Shown here in pieces: positions 33,159 through 40,748 of a stretch of 40,748 nucleotides of DNA (position 1 is its first letter; each line of letters begins with the position of its first letter). The position numbers and the translations under genes are program-made. The stretch covers positions 1 to 40,748 of the forward strand of contig PWHX01000101.1 in assembly GCA_003555415.1 (NCBI GenBank), in the 5' to 3' direction. The notes under the pieces are model-generated. The model made no database searches and was not told where the DNA came from. It worked only from the letters and a program-made list of their open reading frames with translations. The DNA comes from Syntrophomonadaceae bacterium (GTDB lineage Bacteria > Bacillota > Dethiobacteria > SKNC01).

Positions 33159-34934
33159 ATGGCTTTTAGTGGCATAGTCCTGGCCTCCGTTATGCAGGAA
33201 TTAAAAAGCAAAATAATAGAAGGTCGTATTGAAAAAATCTACCAACCGGAAAAGTTTGAAATTAATTTTCTGGTCCACCGAAACAATATTTATCGCCTTC
33301 TAATATCTGCTCACCCGGTGTACTCCCGAATTCACCTTACAGAAGGTGAAAAAGAAAACCCTTTATCTCCTCCTACCTTTTGTATGCTGCTTAGAAAACA
33401 CCTGTCAGGAGGCAGAATATTAAAAATTGAGCAGGAAGGCTTAGATCGCATATTACGGCTTACGGTACGAACCAGGGATGAGTTCGACCTGATAGAGGAA
33501 AAAATACTGCTGGTTGAAATAATGGGAAAACACAGTAATATTATCCTCCTGGACGAGGATGAAGTTATTTTAGGCAGCATTAAAACTGTAACTGAAGCTG
33601 TAAGCCGTCACCGAACTGTTATCCCTGGAAAACCTTATAACCCACCTCCTTATGGAGAAAAGATAAACTTGACAGATTCTAAAATAATATCCCCCGATGA
33701 ACTAAGGAAAACCCTTATTTCAAAACCTGAACAAAAAATTTCTAAAGCCTTGATTTCTATCTTTAACGGTCTAGACCCTCTTTTGGCTGAAGAAATAACA
33801 TTTCGTGCTGCCCTTGACCCTCAATCAACAACAGAAAAAATAATTACTGAAGAAATAAACCGGTTAGCAACAGTCCTGCAGACTATTAGTGAAACTATAA
33901 AAAGCGGTAACTGGCATCCAGAGATCTTGACAGATAAAAACAAAAACTTTAAAGATTTTACCTGCTTAGAATTAAAAAGCTACCCGGATACCCTTAGAAT
34001 AGGTTACAACAAAATAAACGAAATGCTTGATGATTTCTTTTGCACAAAAATACACCAGCAGAAATATAAACAATTAAGACAAAGTCTCCTCCAGCTGGTA
34101 AATGATGAACTAAAAAAAGTCAAGCAAAAACGTAAAGGCCTGGCTAAAAAATTAAAAAAAGCTGAAAAATGCGAAGAGCTTCAACTGTGGGGAGAATTAT
34201 TAACTTCACAGCTTTATCTGGCCAAAAAGGGACAGGATAAAGTAAACCTGATAAACTATTACCACCCTGAACAGGAACAAATAACTGTATCACTGGATCC
34301 CCAACTGTCTCCAGGGGAAAACGCCCAGAAATTCTTTAAAAGATACCGTAAGTTAAAAAAGTCCCTGCCCCTGGCAAAAAAAGAATTAAAAAAAAGCCTG
34401 CAGGAATTAAATTACCTGGAAGGTCTAAAATATAACCTGGAATCAGGCAGCTGGGAGGATATAAGGGATATAAAAGAAGAACTTTTACGGGAAGGTTATC
34501 TAAAAAAATCTCATAAAAAACAGAAAAAACATGAAATGAAAACAAAAGAAGTAGCATCCAAGCCTTTAAAATTTCTCTCTTCTGATGGTTATGAAATATT
34601 CGTGGGTAAAAATAACCAGCAGAATGATTACCTTACCTTAAAAGCCGCCTCTAAAGAAGACCTCTGGCTCCACGTAAAAGACATTCCCGGGTCCCATGTA
34701 GTAGTAAAAGGAGAAAACATCCCTGTGGAAACCTTGAAAGAAGCGGCGCTTCTGGCAGCTTACTACAGCAAAGGTTCTAACTCCTCCAACGTCCCTGTGG
34801 ACTACACAAAGATAAAGCACGTTAAAAAACCTCGGCAAGCCAAACCGGGCATGGTAACCTATGACCAACATAAAACATTATACGTAACAGCCGATGAAAA
34901 ACAGATAGACAAAATTGCCAGGGTTAATAATTAA
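33159..34934 (+). CDS. rqcH: RqcH (NFACT family ribosome quality control protein)
   Basis: RqcH/NFACT protein that binds stalled 50S subunits and adds C-terminal alanine tails. The 591-residue protein has the NFACT-N domain, with Asp96-Arg97 in QEGLDRIL matching the DR pair needed for tailing, helix-hairpin-helix and long coiled-coil regions (about 280-460), and the C-terminal NFACT-R domain with DGYEIFVGKNNQQND and LWLHVKDIPGSHVVVKG. The ATG is preceded by GAAGGGAAG. It is one of two plus-strand genes and converges with the small lipoprotein gene. Older annotations call this fibronectin-binding protein A. Confidence 0.95.
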   Translation: MAFSGIVLASVMQELKSKIIEGRIEKIYQPEKFEINFLVHRNNIYRLLISAHPVYSRIHLTEGEKENPLSPPTFCMLLRKHLSGGRILKIEQEGLDRILRLTVRTRDEFDLIEEKILLVEIMGKHSNIILLDEDEVILGSIKTVTEAVSRHRTVIPGKPYNPPPYGEKINLTDSKIISPDELRKTLISKPEQKISKALISIFNGLDPLLAEEITFRAALDPQSTTEKIITEEINRLATVLQTISETIKSGNWHPEILTDKNKNFKDFTCLELKSYPDTLRIGYNKINEMLDDFFCTKIHQQKYKQLRQSLLQLVNDELKKVKQKRKGLAKKLKKAEKCEELQLWGELLTSQLYLAKKGQDKVNLINYYHPEQEQITVSLDPQLSPGENAQKFFKRYRKLKKSLPLAKKELKKSLQELNYLEGLKYNLESGSWEDIRDIKEELLREGYLKKSHKKQKKHEMKTKEVASKPLKFLSSDGYEIFVGKNNQQNDYLTLKAASKEDLWLHVKDIPGSHVVVKGENIPVETLKEAALLAAYYSKGSNSSNVPVDYTKIKHVKKPRQAKPGMVTYDQHKTLYVTADEKQIDKIARVNN

Positions 34935-34995
34935 AAAATATTAAACTCCCACATAAATTTAAAAAGAGACAATTTGGTTCTTAACTTATAAACGG

Positions 34996-35451
34996 CTATT
35001 TTTCATGCTCTAAAAAATCCTCTCCCACTTCCAAAAGACCCCTTTCTCCTTCAAGAGTAAAATCCAGAGATAGGGGAAGAAGGATGTAATTCCCCTCCCA
35101 GTAAAAACATCTTATCTCCAGTTCACCTACTTTAAAATCTATATAATAGTCAGGAAATCCTATGTCCGGAAACCGAGAATCTCCTGGCCTGTAAACTCCT
35201 TTAACGCTTGCTTCTTTTAAACTGTCTGCAATAGCCTTTACTTCTTCCGGCTCCTCAATTTCCTTTTCTATCACAGTATAGTCATAATAGTTGAAGGGCT
35301 CACTAAAAGAAACAGACTCCACAGCATCTAAATATCTTAAGTCTCCCTGGGAAGTATGGTAGCAATGAGAACAACCCGGATAAAATAATAATATAGTTAA
35401 AAAAACAGCTCCTATTAATTTAATTACCTTAATTTTGTGTAAATAAATCAT
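34996..35451 (-). CDS. small predicted lipoprotein of unknown function
   Basis: A predicted 151-residue exported protein. The frame is open further upstream (to 35652), but GGGAGG lies 5 bases before the ATG at 35451, and that start yields a signal-peptide-like N-terminus: basic KIKVIK, a hydrophobic core, and a lipobox-like YPGC with Cys27. The lipobox has Tyr at -3, which is unusual. The mature part is acidic and ends LLEVGEDFLEHEK. I recognise no domain. It is convergent with rqcH and separated from pyrR by about 300 bases, so probably its own unit. The lgt and lspA genes nearby would process such a protein. Confidence 0.6.
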   Translation of the reverse strand: MIYLHKIKVIKLIGAVFLTILLFYPGCSHCYHTSQGDLRYLDAVESVSFSEPFNYYDYTVIEKEIEEPEEVKAIADSLKEASVKGVYRPGDSRFPDIGFPDYYIDFKVGELEIRCFYWEGNYILLPLSLDFTLEGERGLLEVGEDFLEHEK

Positions 35452-35747
35452 AATTGCCTCCCATGTATATTTTAATGCTTTTTCCCGAATTTTTCCAGAG
35501 ATATTATTATTTTTAATTACGTAATATTTTCCATTACAAGAAATATTTTCTCTTATAAATATATGACGTTTTGCAATCAAAAATGTTTCATTATTTATTT
35601 CAAACAAAAAACCATAAATTGGTATATATAAACATAAAAAAATAAGACCCAATCTTCTTGCGTTACTTTAAGAAAGAATCTTTGAAAATTACTAGCTTTA
35701 TAAAAATTAAAGCATTTTTAAGAAAAAAACCGCATCTTCAGCCCCTT
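35452..35747. other. AT-rich intergenic stretch upstream of the small lipoprotein
   Basis: About 296 bases between pyrR and the lipoprotein start. An open frame in line with the lipoprotein runs through much of it without a credible ribosome site, and I judge it non-coding. It is very A/T-rich. I see no convincing terminator for pyrR and no clear promoter; several TTGnnn/TAnnAT combinations exist but none stands out. Confidence 0.5.
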
Positions 35748-36296
35748 TTATTTTTCTTGTTTTTCAATATCTACCTGGTCTTCTCCATCTATTTCCAAAA
35801 GGTTAACAGCTACTTCTTCCGAACGGCTGGTAGGAACATTTTTACCCACATAATCAGCCCGTATGGGAAGCTCTTTGTGTCCCCGGTCGATGAGAACAGC
35901 CAACTGGATAAACCTGGGTCTCCCCATATCTATCAAAGCATCAAGAGCAGCCCGGGCTGTTCTCCCGGTGTAAAGAACATCATCAACCAAAACAACTTTT
36001 TTAGCTTCAATAGAAAAAGGAAGGCGACATTCCTTTTTATCTTTGGATTGGTCTCTGAAAGCACGCAGGTCATCCCGGTACATGGTTATATCCAGAATAC
36101 CTACAGGTATTTTAACACCTTCAATTTCGTTTATTTTTTCTCCTATCCTGTAAGCCAGGGGAACACCTCTGGTTTTTATGCCCACCAGAACCAGTTTCTC
36201 AGTTCCTTTGTTTTTTTCCAGGATCTCGTGGGAAATCCTGGTTAAAGCTCTTTTTATGCTGCTAGCATCCATTAATTGTTTTTTATAGTAAGACAT
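35748..36296 (-). CDS. pyrR: PyrR, pyrimidine attenuation regulator / uracil phosphoribosyltransferase
   Basis: RNA-binding regulator that, with UMP bound, promotes termination in pyr leaders, and a phosphoribosyltransferase for uracil. The 182-residue protein has the PRPP-binding VVLVDDVLYTGRTARAALDAL at about 108-128 and the IKTRGVPLAYRI segment. A PyrR-type attenuator with a terminator lies directly upstream (36305-36396), suggesting autoregulation. No pyrP, pyrB or other pyr gene follows; the next gene is the unrelated lipoprotein, so the pyr biosynthetic genes must be elsewhere. It follows the rluD-lgt-lspA genes, the usual Firmicutes position. Confidence 0.96.
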   Translation of the reverse strand: MSYYKKQLMDASSIKRALTRISHEILEKNKGTEKLVLVGIKTRGVPLAYRIGEKINEIEGVKIPVGILDITMYRDDLRAFRDQSKDKKECRLPFSIEAKKVVLVDDVLYTGRTARAALDALIDMGRPRFIQLAVLIDRGHKELPIRADYVGKNVPTSRSEEVAVNLLEIDGEDQVDIEKQEK

Positions 36297-36304
36297 AATA
36301 TCCC

Positions 36305-36346
36305 CCCGAAAAATAAAGTGCCTTCTTATTGATCTAAGAAGGCACT
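36305..36346 (-). terminator. intrinsic terminator in the pyrR leader
   Basis: AGTGCCTTCTTA at 36317-36328 pairs exactly with TAAGAAGGCACT at 36335-36346 (12 bp, 6-base loop). On the minus strand a TTATTTTT tract follows. It lies immediately before the pyrR start. The 5' arm can instead pair with GGAAGGUG (36371-36364) of the upstream PyrR-binding hairpin, forming an antiterminator. Confidence 0.88.
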
Positions 36347-36363
36347 CATTACTTACTGGCCAA

Positions 36364-36396
36364 CACCTTCCAGTCTCACGGGACTCGCTTAAAGGT
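36364..36396 (-). promoter_or_regulatory. PyrR-binding anti-antiterminator hairpin
   Basis: In the minus-strand RNA, ACCUU (36396-36392) pairs with AAGGU (36369-36365), and an inner AGUC/GACU stem carries the loop AGUCCCGUGAGACU. This matches the PyrR recognition motif, roughly ARUCCnGnGAGGYU. PyrR-UMP would stabilise it, free the terminator, and so lower pyrR expression when UMP is high. Its 3' arm overlaps the predicted antiterminator. Confidence 0.85.
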
Positions 36397-36414
36397 CCTT
36401 GCTATATAAGACTA

Positions 36415-37338
36415 TCAAGGAAAAATATTATTGTCAAGCAATATAATTATTTCTTTAAAACTTTCCGACAATGGAGCAGAAAACTCCATGTATTCCCCTT
36501 TACGGGGATGAATGAAACCCAGAACCCCTGCATGTAGTGCCTGATGGGAAATGTCAAGCTTATTTTTCCTGGGACCATATACGTTGTCCCCTAATACAGG
36601 ATGACCAATATAACTTAAGTGAACCCTTATCTGGTGAGTTCTCCCTGTTTCCAATATTAGTTTTAAAAAGGCATGCTTTGAAAACCTCTCTAAAACTTCA
36701 AAATGGGTAACAGCCTTTCTCACCTTGCCTTCGGTAACCGCCATTTTTTTCCGTTCCCTGGGATGCCTTCCTATAGGAGCATCTATAGTCCCGTAATTTT
36801 CTGAAATTCTCCCGTGGACCAGGGCATAATATTCCCTTTTTATAGTCCGTTCTTTTAGCTGTCCACTTAACGATAAATGAGCAATATCGTTTTTAGCTGC
36901 TACCAGTATTCCTGAGGTATCTTTATCAAGACGATGAACAATTCCCGGTCTCAGCTTTCCCCCAATCCCCGACAGGTCTTTACAATGAAAGAGAAGCGCA
37001 TTGACTAGCGTACCGGAGTAATGACCTGCAGCCGGATGGACTACCATCCCCGCCGGTTTATTTATAATTATTATATCTACATCTTCATATAAAATATCTA
37101 AAGGAATATCCTCCGGATTAATATTAATATCTTCAGGAGGAGGAACTTCCATTAGAATTTTATCGCCATCTTTAACCCGGTAATTAGCCTTTACCTTTTT
37201 GCCACTTATCTTAACCCGGCCTTGTTTGATTAAACCTTGAATGCGGGATCTGGAAAAATCGGTGCATTTTTCCATCAAGAATACATCCAGGCGCTTTCCT
37301 ACCTCCTCTTTACAAACGGAAATATATCTATTGTTCAT
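36415..37338 (-). CDS. rluD: RluA/RluD-family 23S rRNA pseudouridine synthase
   Basis: A 307-residue pseudouridine synthase. The N-terminal S4 RNA-binding domain spans about 1-75 (VGKRLDVFL, SRSRIQGLIKQGRV). The catalytic domain has INKPAGMVVHPA and GIVHRLDKDTSG, in which the aspartate of RLD is the catalytic residue, and TGRTHQIRVHL. In Bacillus the equivalent gene in this operon is ylyB. The start overlaps the lgt stop by 11 bases. The exact uridine targets cannot be assigned from sequence alone. Confidence 0.92.
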   Translation of the reverse strand: MNNRYISVCKEEVGKRLDVFLMEKCTDFSRSRIQGLIKQGRVKISGKKVKANYRVKDGDKILMEVPPPEDININPEDIPLDILYEDVDIIIINKPAGMVVHPAAGHYSGTLVNALLFHCKDLSGIGGKLRPGIVHRLDKDTSGILVAAKNDIAHLSLSGQLKERTIKREYYALVHGRISENYGTIDAPIGRHPRERKKMAVTEGKVRKAVTHFEVLERFSKHAFLKLILETGRTHQIRVHLSYIGHPVLGDNVYGPRKNKLDISHQALHAGVLGFIHPRKGEYMEFSAPLSESFKEIIILLDNNIFP

Positions 37339-38080
37339 GAGCTTCGGTCACCTGTTTCCAAGGCCAGAATTTAAGAAGCAGCAGTGAAACTAGAATCATA
37401 ATCAAGCTCACAACCTGGGCTAAAGTAATTGGTCCAAGGAAAAGGTCTCCTTCACGGAAAAATTCAACTATAAACCGGTATGCACCATACAAACCAGTAT
37501 ACACCACAAAAAGATAACCGTTAAAAGGTTTTTTATCTCTCAGGTACATCAAAATACCAAAAAACAACAAGTTGGATAAACTGGCATAAAGCTGAGTAGG
37601 ATGTCTCAGGGCATTATCCAAAAAAGATGCGGGAAGGGCCCAGGGAACATCGCTTACTACTCCAAAACAGCAGCCGTTTAAAAGACAGCCTATCCTGGTA
37701 ATGGCATAACCCAAGGCCACAAAAGGAGCCGCCAGGTCAGCCGTAAGACCAACAGATATATTATGTTTTTTAACGTACCACAGCCCTATCAAAAAACCAG
37801 CAGCCAGGCCGCCGTGAAAGACAAGGCCTCCCCCCCGGGTTACAATGAAAATAGGATTTTCTGCATAGTAGGACCAGTTAAGGATTACATAGTAAAAGCG
37901 GGCTCCAACTATAGCCGCAACACCTATTAATATAGCCAAATCCAGTATTCTCTCAGGCTCTATACCTGCTTTGGGAGCTTCCTTGACAGCAAAATAAGTG
38001 CCTGCTAAAAAGGCAATGACTAAAGCAACCCCGTAAGAATAAATTTCCAAAGAGCCTAATTGAAATAAAACTGGGTGCAT
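37328..38080 (-). CDS. lgt: prolipoprotein diacylglyceryl transferase
   Basis: Integral membrane enzyme that adds diacylglycerol to the lipobox cysteine, the first step of lipoprotein maturation. The 250-residue protein has about seven hydrophobic helices, the Lgt signature GGLVFHGGLAAGFLIGL at about 84-100, and the ITRIGCLLNGCCFG segment. It begins 1 base after the lspA stop and overlaps the rluD start by 11 bases, so the three are tightly coupled. It places both lipoprotein-processing enzymes side by side; two predicted lipoproteins are also encoded in the window. Confidence 0.96.
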   Translation of the reverse strand: MHPVLFQLGSLEIYSYGVALVIAFLAGTYFAVKEAPKAGIEPERILDLAILIGVAAIVGARFYYVILNWSYYAENPIFIVTRGGGLVFHGGLAAGFLIGLWYVKKHNISVGLTADLAAPFVALGYAITRIGCLLNGCCFGVVSDVPWALPASFLDNALRHPTQLYASLSNLLFFGILMYLRDKKPFNGYLFVVYTGLYGAYRFIVEFFREGDLFLGPITLAQVVSLIMILVSLLLLKFWPWKQVTEAHEQ

Positions 38081-38081
38081 T

Positions 38082-38540
38082 TTATCTCCCCTCCTGCTTT
38101 TCTAAAAAATCACCACTGGTAATTAACTCATAAAGGAAAAAGGCCGCTCCTATACATAAAGCCGTATCAGCAATATTAAAAACTGGCCAGTAACGAAAGT
38201 CAATAAAATCAATTACATAGCCAAATCGTAGCCGATCTATTAGGTTACCGATAGCGCCGCTTATAATTAAGGTTAACCCTAATTTTGTATATATTTTTTC
38301 CCGGCATATGTCTTTCATTAAAAAAAATAACACTATAAGACCTATTATCGTAACAATAACAAAAAACCACCTGTTATGAGCCAATATGCCAAAAATAGCT
38401 CCTGGATTCTGAACCAGTGTAATATGAAAATATTCTGGAATTACTGGAACAGACTGACCCAAGTATAACAGACTATCAGCATAATGTTTAGTGAACTGGT
38501 CAATGAAAACCAGAGAAAAAGCTAACAAAAAATATCTCAC
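38082..38540 (-). CDS. lspA: lipoprotein signal peptidase II
   Basis: Membrane aspartic protease that cleaves lipoprotein signal peptides after Lgt modification. The 152-residue protein has four membrane helices and the catalytic aspartates in GNLIDRLRFG and FNIADTALCIG; NPGAIFG is also present. An ATG exists at 38594, but AGGAGG lies 10 bases before a GTG at 38540, and the GTG start gives the usual length and a hydrophobic N-terminus beginning VRYFLLAFSLVFID. It is the first of the lspA-lgt-rluD genes. Confidence 0.95.
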   Translation of the reverse strand: MRYFLLAFSLVFIDQFTKHYADSLLYLGQSVPVIPEYFHITLVQNPGAIFGILAHNRWFFVIVTIIGLIVLFFLMKDICREKIYTKLGLTLIISGAIGNLIDRLRFGYVIDFIDFRYWPVFNIADTALCIGAAFFLYELITSGDFLEKQEGR

Positions 38541-38640
38541 GTTTTTCTGCCCTCCTAACTCCCTTATTCTAGCACAAACAAGCCTTATCTGCAAAAAAAA
38601 TACTACTATTTGATATACCTAAAGTCCATATTTAAGCAAA

Positions 38641-38664
38641 GAAAAAAGGCGGCTTACCGCCTTA
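38641..38664 (-). terminator. intrinsic terminator of the YteA-like gene
   Basis: On the minus strand AAGGCGG-TAAG-CCGCCTT is followed by TTTTC (plus-strand 38641-38663). It is a GC-rich 7-bp stem immediately after the stop of the TraR/DksA-type gene. It separates that gene from lspA. Confidence 0.88.
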
Positions 38665-39330
38665 TTTATCTTTGTCTTCATCTTCAGCTTTTTTCTCCTT
38701 ACCTGAATCCCGATTTTTATCTTCATTCCATCTGGTCTTGAAATAGCTGCCTCCTTCTCCTTTTTCCGTAGGAATATTTTCCAAATCTTCTACATAGCCC
38801 CTGTTTTCTTCATCCGGATCTACATCCTCATAATATATATGCCGAAGTTTATTAAACTCACTTACATCCTGCCAGGCATCCTCACCATCATAAGCAGAAA
38901 ATTCCTCATCATCTTTAAAGGATCGTCCAAAGGGAGGCATTAATACATCCTCTTCTACCGGTCGTGAATCAGAGTCACCTTCAACCTTATCAGCACACTC
39001 AATACATATTTCGGCATAAGGAAGGATTTCTAATCTTGAACTATCCATAGCTTGACCGCAGGCTTCACAAAGACCATAATCACCCTTTTCCATCTTATGC
39101 AAGGCTTTCCTGACTTTTTTTAATTCAAGCAATCTATTCTCATGCAAAGACAAGTCTTTAGCCCTTTCAAAACTTTCAGAACCAAGGTCTGCCGGATGGT
39201 TATCATATAACGAAAGCTCTTCTATGCTATCCCTTAGGGATTCATGCTTTCCTATCCCCGTATTTTTTTCGATATTATCTGCCATTTCCTTCTCGATTCT
39301 CTTTAATTTTTCATATAAATGACTATACAA
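38662..39330 (-). CDS. TraR/DksA-type zinc finger protein, YteA family
   Basis: A 222-residue protein with an N-terminal coiled-coil (about 1-85) and a C4 zinc finger C-x2-C-x17-C-x2-C at 88, 91, 109 and 112, typical of DksA/TraR-like proteins. Length, motifs and the DNHPADLGSE segment match the YteA family found in spore formers. A charged tail rich in Lys, Asp and Glu follows (190-222). Start is TTG at 39330 with AAGGAGG upstream. It lies between the nitroreductase and lspA genes, as the ylyA relative does near ileS-lspA in Bacillus. Whether it touches RNA polymerase is inferred from the fold. Confidence 0.85.
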   Translation of the reverse strand: MYSHLYEKLKRIEKEMADNIEKNTGIGKHESLRDSIEELSLYDNHPADLGSESFERAKDLSLHENRLLELKKVRKALHKMEKGDYGLCEACGQAMDSSRLEILPYAEICIECADKVEGDSDSRPVEEDVLMPPFGRSFKDDEEFSAYDGEDAWQDVSEFNKLRHIYYEDVDPDEENRGYVEDLENIPTEKGEGGSYFKTRWNEDKNRDSGKEKKAEDEDKDK

Positions 39331-39354
39331 TACTCGCCCTCCTTTTGCGTTTCT

Positions 39355-39873
39355 CTATTCTACATAACTGACAGCTTCTTCTAATTTAAAGCGGCTAGAA
39401 GGTTGGGGTTCTTCGTTGGGATAACCGACAGGTATCAAGGCTAAAGGTCTTAGTTCCAATGAAAGATCTAAAATCTTAGCCACCCTGGCTTCACTAAAGG
39501 CGCCAACCCAACATCCTCCTAATCCCAGGGAAACAGCTGTTAAAAGAATGTTCTGGGCAGCTGCGGCTGTATCCTGTATTGAGTATAAATCCTTTCCCCT
39601 TTCTCCATAAAAGCGCTTTGCTCTGGCCAAATTGGCACAAACAACAATGACTACCGGGGCTTCCGTCATCCACAGTTGATTAAGGGCTGATACTGCCAAA
39701 TTTTTTTTAGTTTTTATATTCTTAACTACTATAAATATCCAGGGCTGGACATTACCAGCGGTAGGGGCGTAACTGGCTGCCTCCAAAAGCTTATAAATAT
39801 CTTCCTCAGACACAACATCACCTTTAAAACTCCTTATACTGCGTCTATTCTTAATTGCTTCTACCAGGTCCAA
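39355..39873 (-). CDS. nitroreductase family FMN-dependent oxidoreductase
   Basis: A 172-residue nitroreductase-fold flavoprotein, cytoplasmic, using NAD(P)H and FMN. It has the N-terminal KNRRSIRSFKGDVV, the APTAGNVQPWIFIVV segment (FMN contacts), and GLGGCWVGAF. The physiological substrate is unknown; the family covers nitroaromatics, quinones and flavins. Start is TTG at 39873 with AGGAGGTG upstream. It is 24 bases before the YteA-like gene and is probably in its transcript. Confidence 0.85.
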   Translation of the reverse strand: MDLVEAIKNRRSIRSFKGDVVSEEDIYKLLEAASYAPTAGNVQPWIFIVVKNIKTKKNLAVSALNQLWMTEAPVVIVVCANLARAKRFYGERGKDLYSIQDTAAAAQNILLTAVSLGLGGCWVGAFSEARVAKILDLSLELRPLALIPVGYPNEEPQPSSRFKLEEAVSYVE

Positions 39874-39953
39874 GTTTTCACCTCCTTAAAGCTTATTTAT
39901 TACTATTTTGCAAAAAATTATGCTTATTATTAATAGCCTTAAAAAATAATCTT

Positions 39954-40250
39954 TTACAGCTGGGTATACACTATTTTAACAATTTCAGCAATATAGTCGC
40001 CGATAATTGGTAAGTTAAGAACTACTAACCTTTGTAAACCCATTAAAGCAATAGCGCCCAGAATAGTAGCCCCTAAAGCAAACCCAAAACCCCGGGCAAG
40101 CCCAGCCAGGAAATTAATCCATAAGAAACGTCTGGAATTGTTAATCAACTGTAGATATTCAGCCAAATTAAATTTTTCTAGATCCTCGCCAAGCTTTTCT
40201 AACTTTTTAATTAGTTCTTTCATTAAATAATTTTTTCTATAATAATCCAT
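39954..40250 (-). CDS. DUF5665 domain membrane protein
   Basis: A 98-residue protein with a helical N-terminal half rich in Lys and Glu, a conserved NFLAGLARGFGFALGATILGAI segment that is probably a membrane hairpin or helix (about 45-75), and a C-terminal LPIIGDYIAEIVKIV. It matches the DUF5665 family as I recall it; function unknown. GGAGG lies 5 bases before the ATG at 40250, so I use that start over the frame opening at 40280. It is separated from ileS by the terminator. Confidence 0.8.
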   Translation of the reverse strand: MDYYRKNYLMKELIKKLEKLGEDLEKFNLAEYLQLINNSRRFLWINFLAGLARGFGFALGATILGAIALMGLQRLVVLNLPIIGDYIAEIVKIVYTQL

Positions 40251-40333
40251 AAAAACCTCCGCTATGTTTAATTTACCCAAAAATATATGTAAATAACAGT
40301 TAGTTTATAATTATTCTTATCTCAAGTAATAAA

Positions 40334-40363
40334 ATAGACCGCAAATTTAAGTAAGCGGTCTAT
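40334..40363 (-). terminator. intrinsic terminator of ileS
   Basis: ATAGACCGC at 40334-40342 pairs exactly with GCGGTCTAT at 40355-40363 (9 bp, 12-base loop). On the minus strand TTTATTAC follows. It is 45-70 bases after the ileS stop. The T-run is short, so termination may be partial. Confidence 0.72.
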
Positions 40364-40406
40364 ATCAATCCAATCATTAAATTTTATTAAAAAGTTAAGC
40401 ACTATC

Positions 40407-40748
40407 CTAAGCAGTGGGAATGTTTAGTTTTTTAATAATTTCACTGCACCGACTACAAATTTCCGGAGCCTGGGAATCCTCTCCTACTGATTCGCTTAAA
40501 TTCCAGCATCTCTCACATTTATTCCCTCCAGCCTGCCTGATTCCTATTTTCAACTCTTTAATGATATCGCTTTGGAAAGCGCCTTCTTCCGCCTGGATAT
40601 CCGGCTCTTTTAAATCAACCTGGGACACGATAAAAATCATAGGCAGCTGTTCTTCATATACTTTTAAAAGGTCATAGGTTTTCTGCGAAGGGTAAATATC
40701 TACTGCTGCACTTAGGGAACCAGAAACAACTTTTTGTCTCCTGGCTTC
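40407..40748 (-). CDS. ileS: isoleucyl-tRNA synthetase, C-terminal part (runs off the window)
   Basis: Only the last 113 or so codons are present; the gene continues beyond the right edge. The visible part is the C-terminal zinc-binding domain with KCERCWNLSES and ICSRCSEII, two CxxC pairs, preceded by an EARRQKVVSGSLSAAVDIYPS segment that corresponds to the EKARNxKxIGxSLEA region of IleRS. The frame is open to the window edge. The following genes (DUF5665, nitroreductase, YteA-like, lspA) are typical ileS neighbours in Firmicutes. Confidence 0.94.
   Translation of the reverse strand, partial: EARRQKVVSGSLSAAVDIYPSQKTYDLLKVYEEQLPMIFIVSQVDLKEPDIQAEEGAFQSDIIKELKIGIRQAGGNKCERCWNLSESVGEDSQAPEICSRCSEIIKKLNIPTA

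Noticed and set aside
34996..35652. A longer 218-residue frame for the small lipoprotein
   Set aside because: The first 67 residues have no credible ribosome site and are AT-rich filler; a strong GGGAGG and a signal-peptide-like N-terminus mark the start at 35451.
35658..36245. 195-codon plus-strand frame opposite pyrR
   Set aside because: It is antisense to the clear pyrR gene, has no ribosome site and no recognisable protein features.

Overview
The window is a stretch of low-GC Gram-positive (Firmicutes) chromosome, most likely from an anaerobic member of the Clostridia in the broad sense. The evidence is the gene order (ileS - DksA/YteA-like - lspA - lgt - rluD-type - pyrR; remA - gmk - rpoZ - coaBC; priA - def - fmt - DUF116 - rsmB - rlmN - stp - prkC - rsgA - rpe), strong AGGAGG ribosome sites, frequent TTG starts, a PASTA kinase, RqcH, RemA, and SpoIIM/YteA-type sporulation relatives. 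Almost everything reads on the minus strand; only the SpoIIM-like gene and rqcH read on the plus strand. I saw no tRNA, rRNA, CRISPR, insertion sequence or prophage. With corrected starts, no gene-free stretch exceeds about 300 bases; the longest is 35452-35747.

Right end to left (direction of transcription): the 3' end of ileS with its terminator (40.3-40.7 kb); DUF5665, nitroreductase and YteA-like genes (38.6-40.3 kb); lspA-lgt-rluD (36.4-38.5 kb); a PyrR-type attenuator followed by an isolated pyrR (35.7-36.4 kb); a small predicted lipoprotein; and the convergent rqcH (33.2-34.9 kb).

From 32.95 to 23.15 kb lies a compact run of eight genes: ubiD-like, ubiA-like, a UbiX protein fused to an ABC_sub_bind/TrpX-type solute-binding domain, a tandem U32 protein with two four-cysteine sets, a class III aminotransferase, and an NMT1/SsuA-type ABC importer (binding lipoprotein, ATPase, permease), ended by a perfect 10-bp-stem terminator. 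The UbiD/UbiA/UbiX trio is what a late futalosine-type menaquinone pathway, or another prenylated-quinone pathway, would use. The UbiX fusion and the neighbouring U32 protein make this the most unusual part of the window.

From 23.0 to 16.9 kb: a SERCA-type calcium ATPase, yicC, then remA-gmk-rpoZ-coaBC from a recognisable promoter, ending at a bidirectional terminator shared with the SpoIIM-like gene. From 16.1 to 4.0 kb: priA-def-fmt-DUF116, a membrane protein with an HxxEH motif, rsmB, rlmN, the stp/prkC phosphatase-kinase pair, rsgA (apparently starting at CTG) and rpe: initiator-tRNA formylation and deformylation, rRNA modification, ribosome assembly and Ser/Thr signalling. From 4.0 kb to the left end: an FMN riboswitch with a readable terminator/antiterminator, the riboflavin operon ribD-ribE-ribBA-ribH, and a TusA-like gene.
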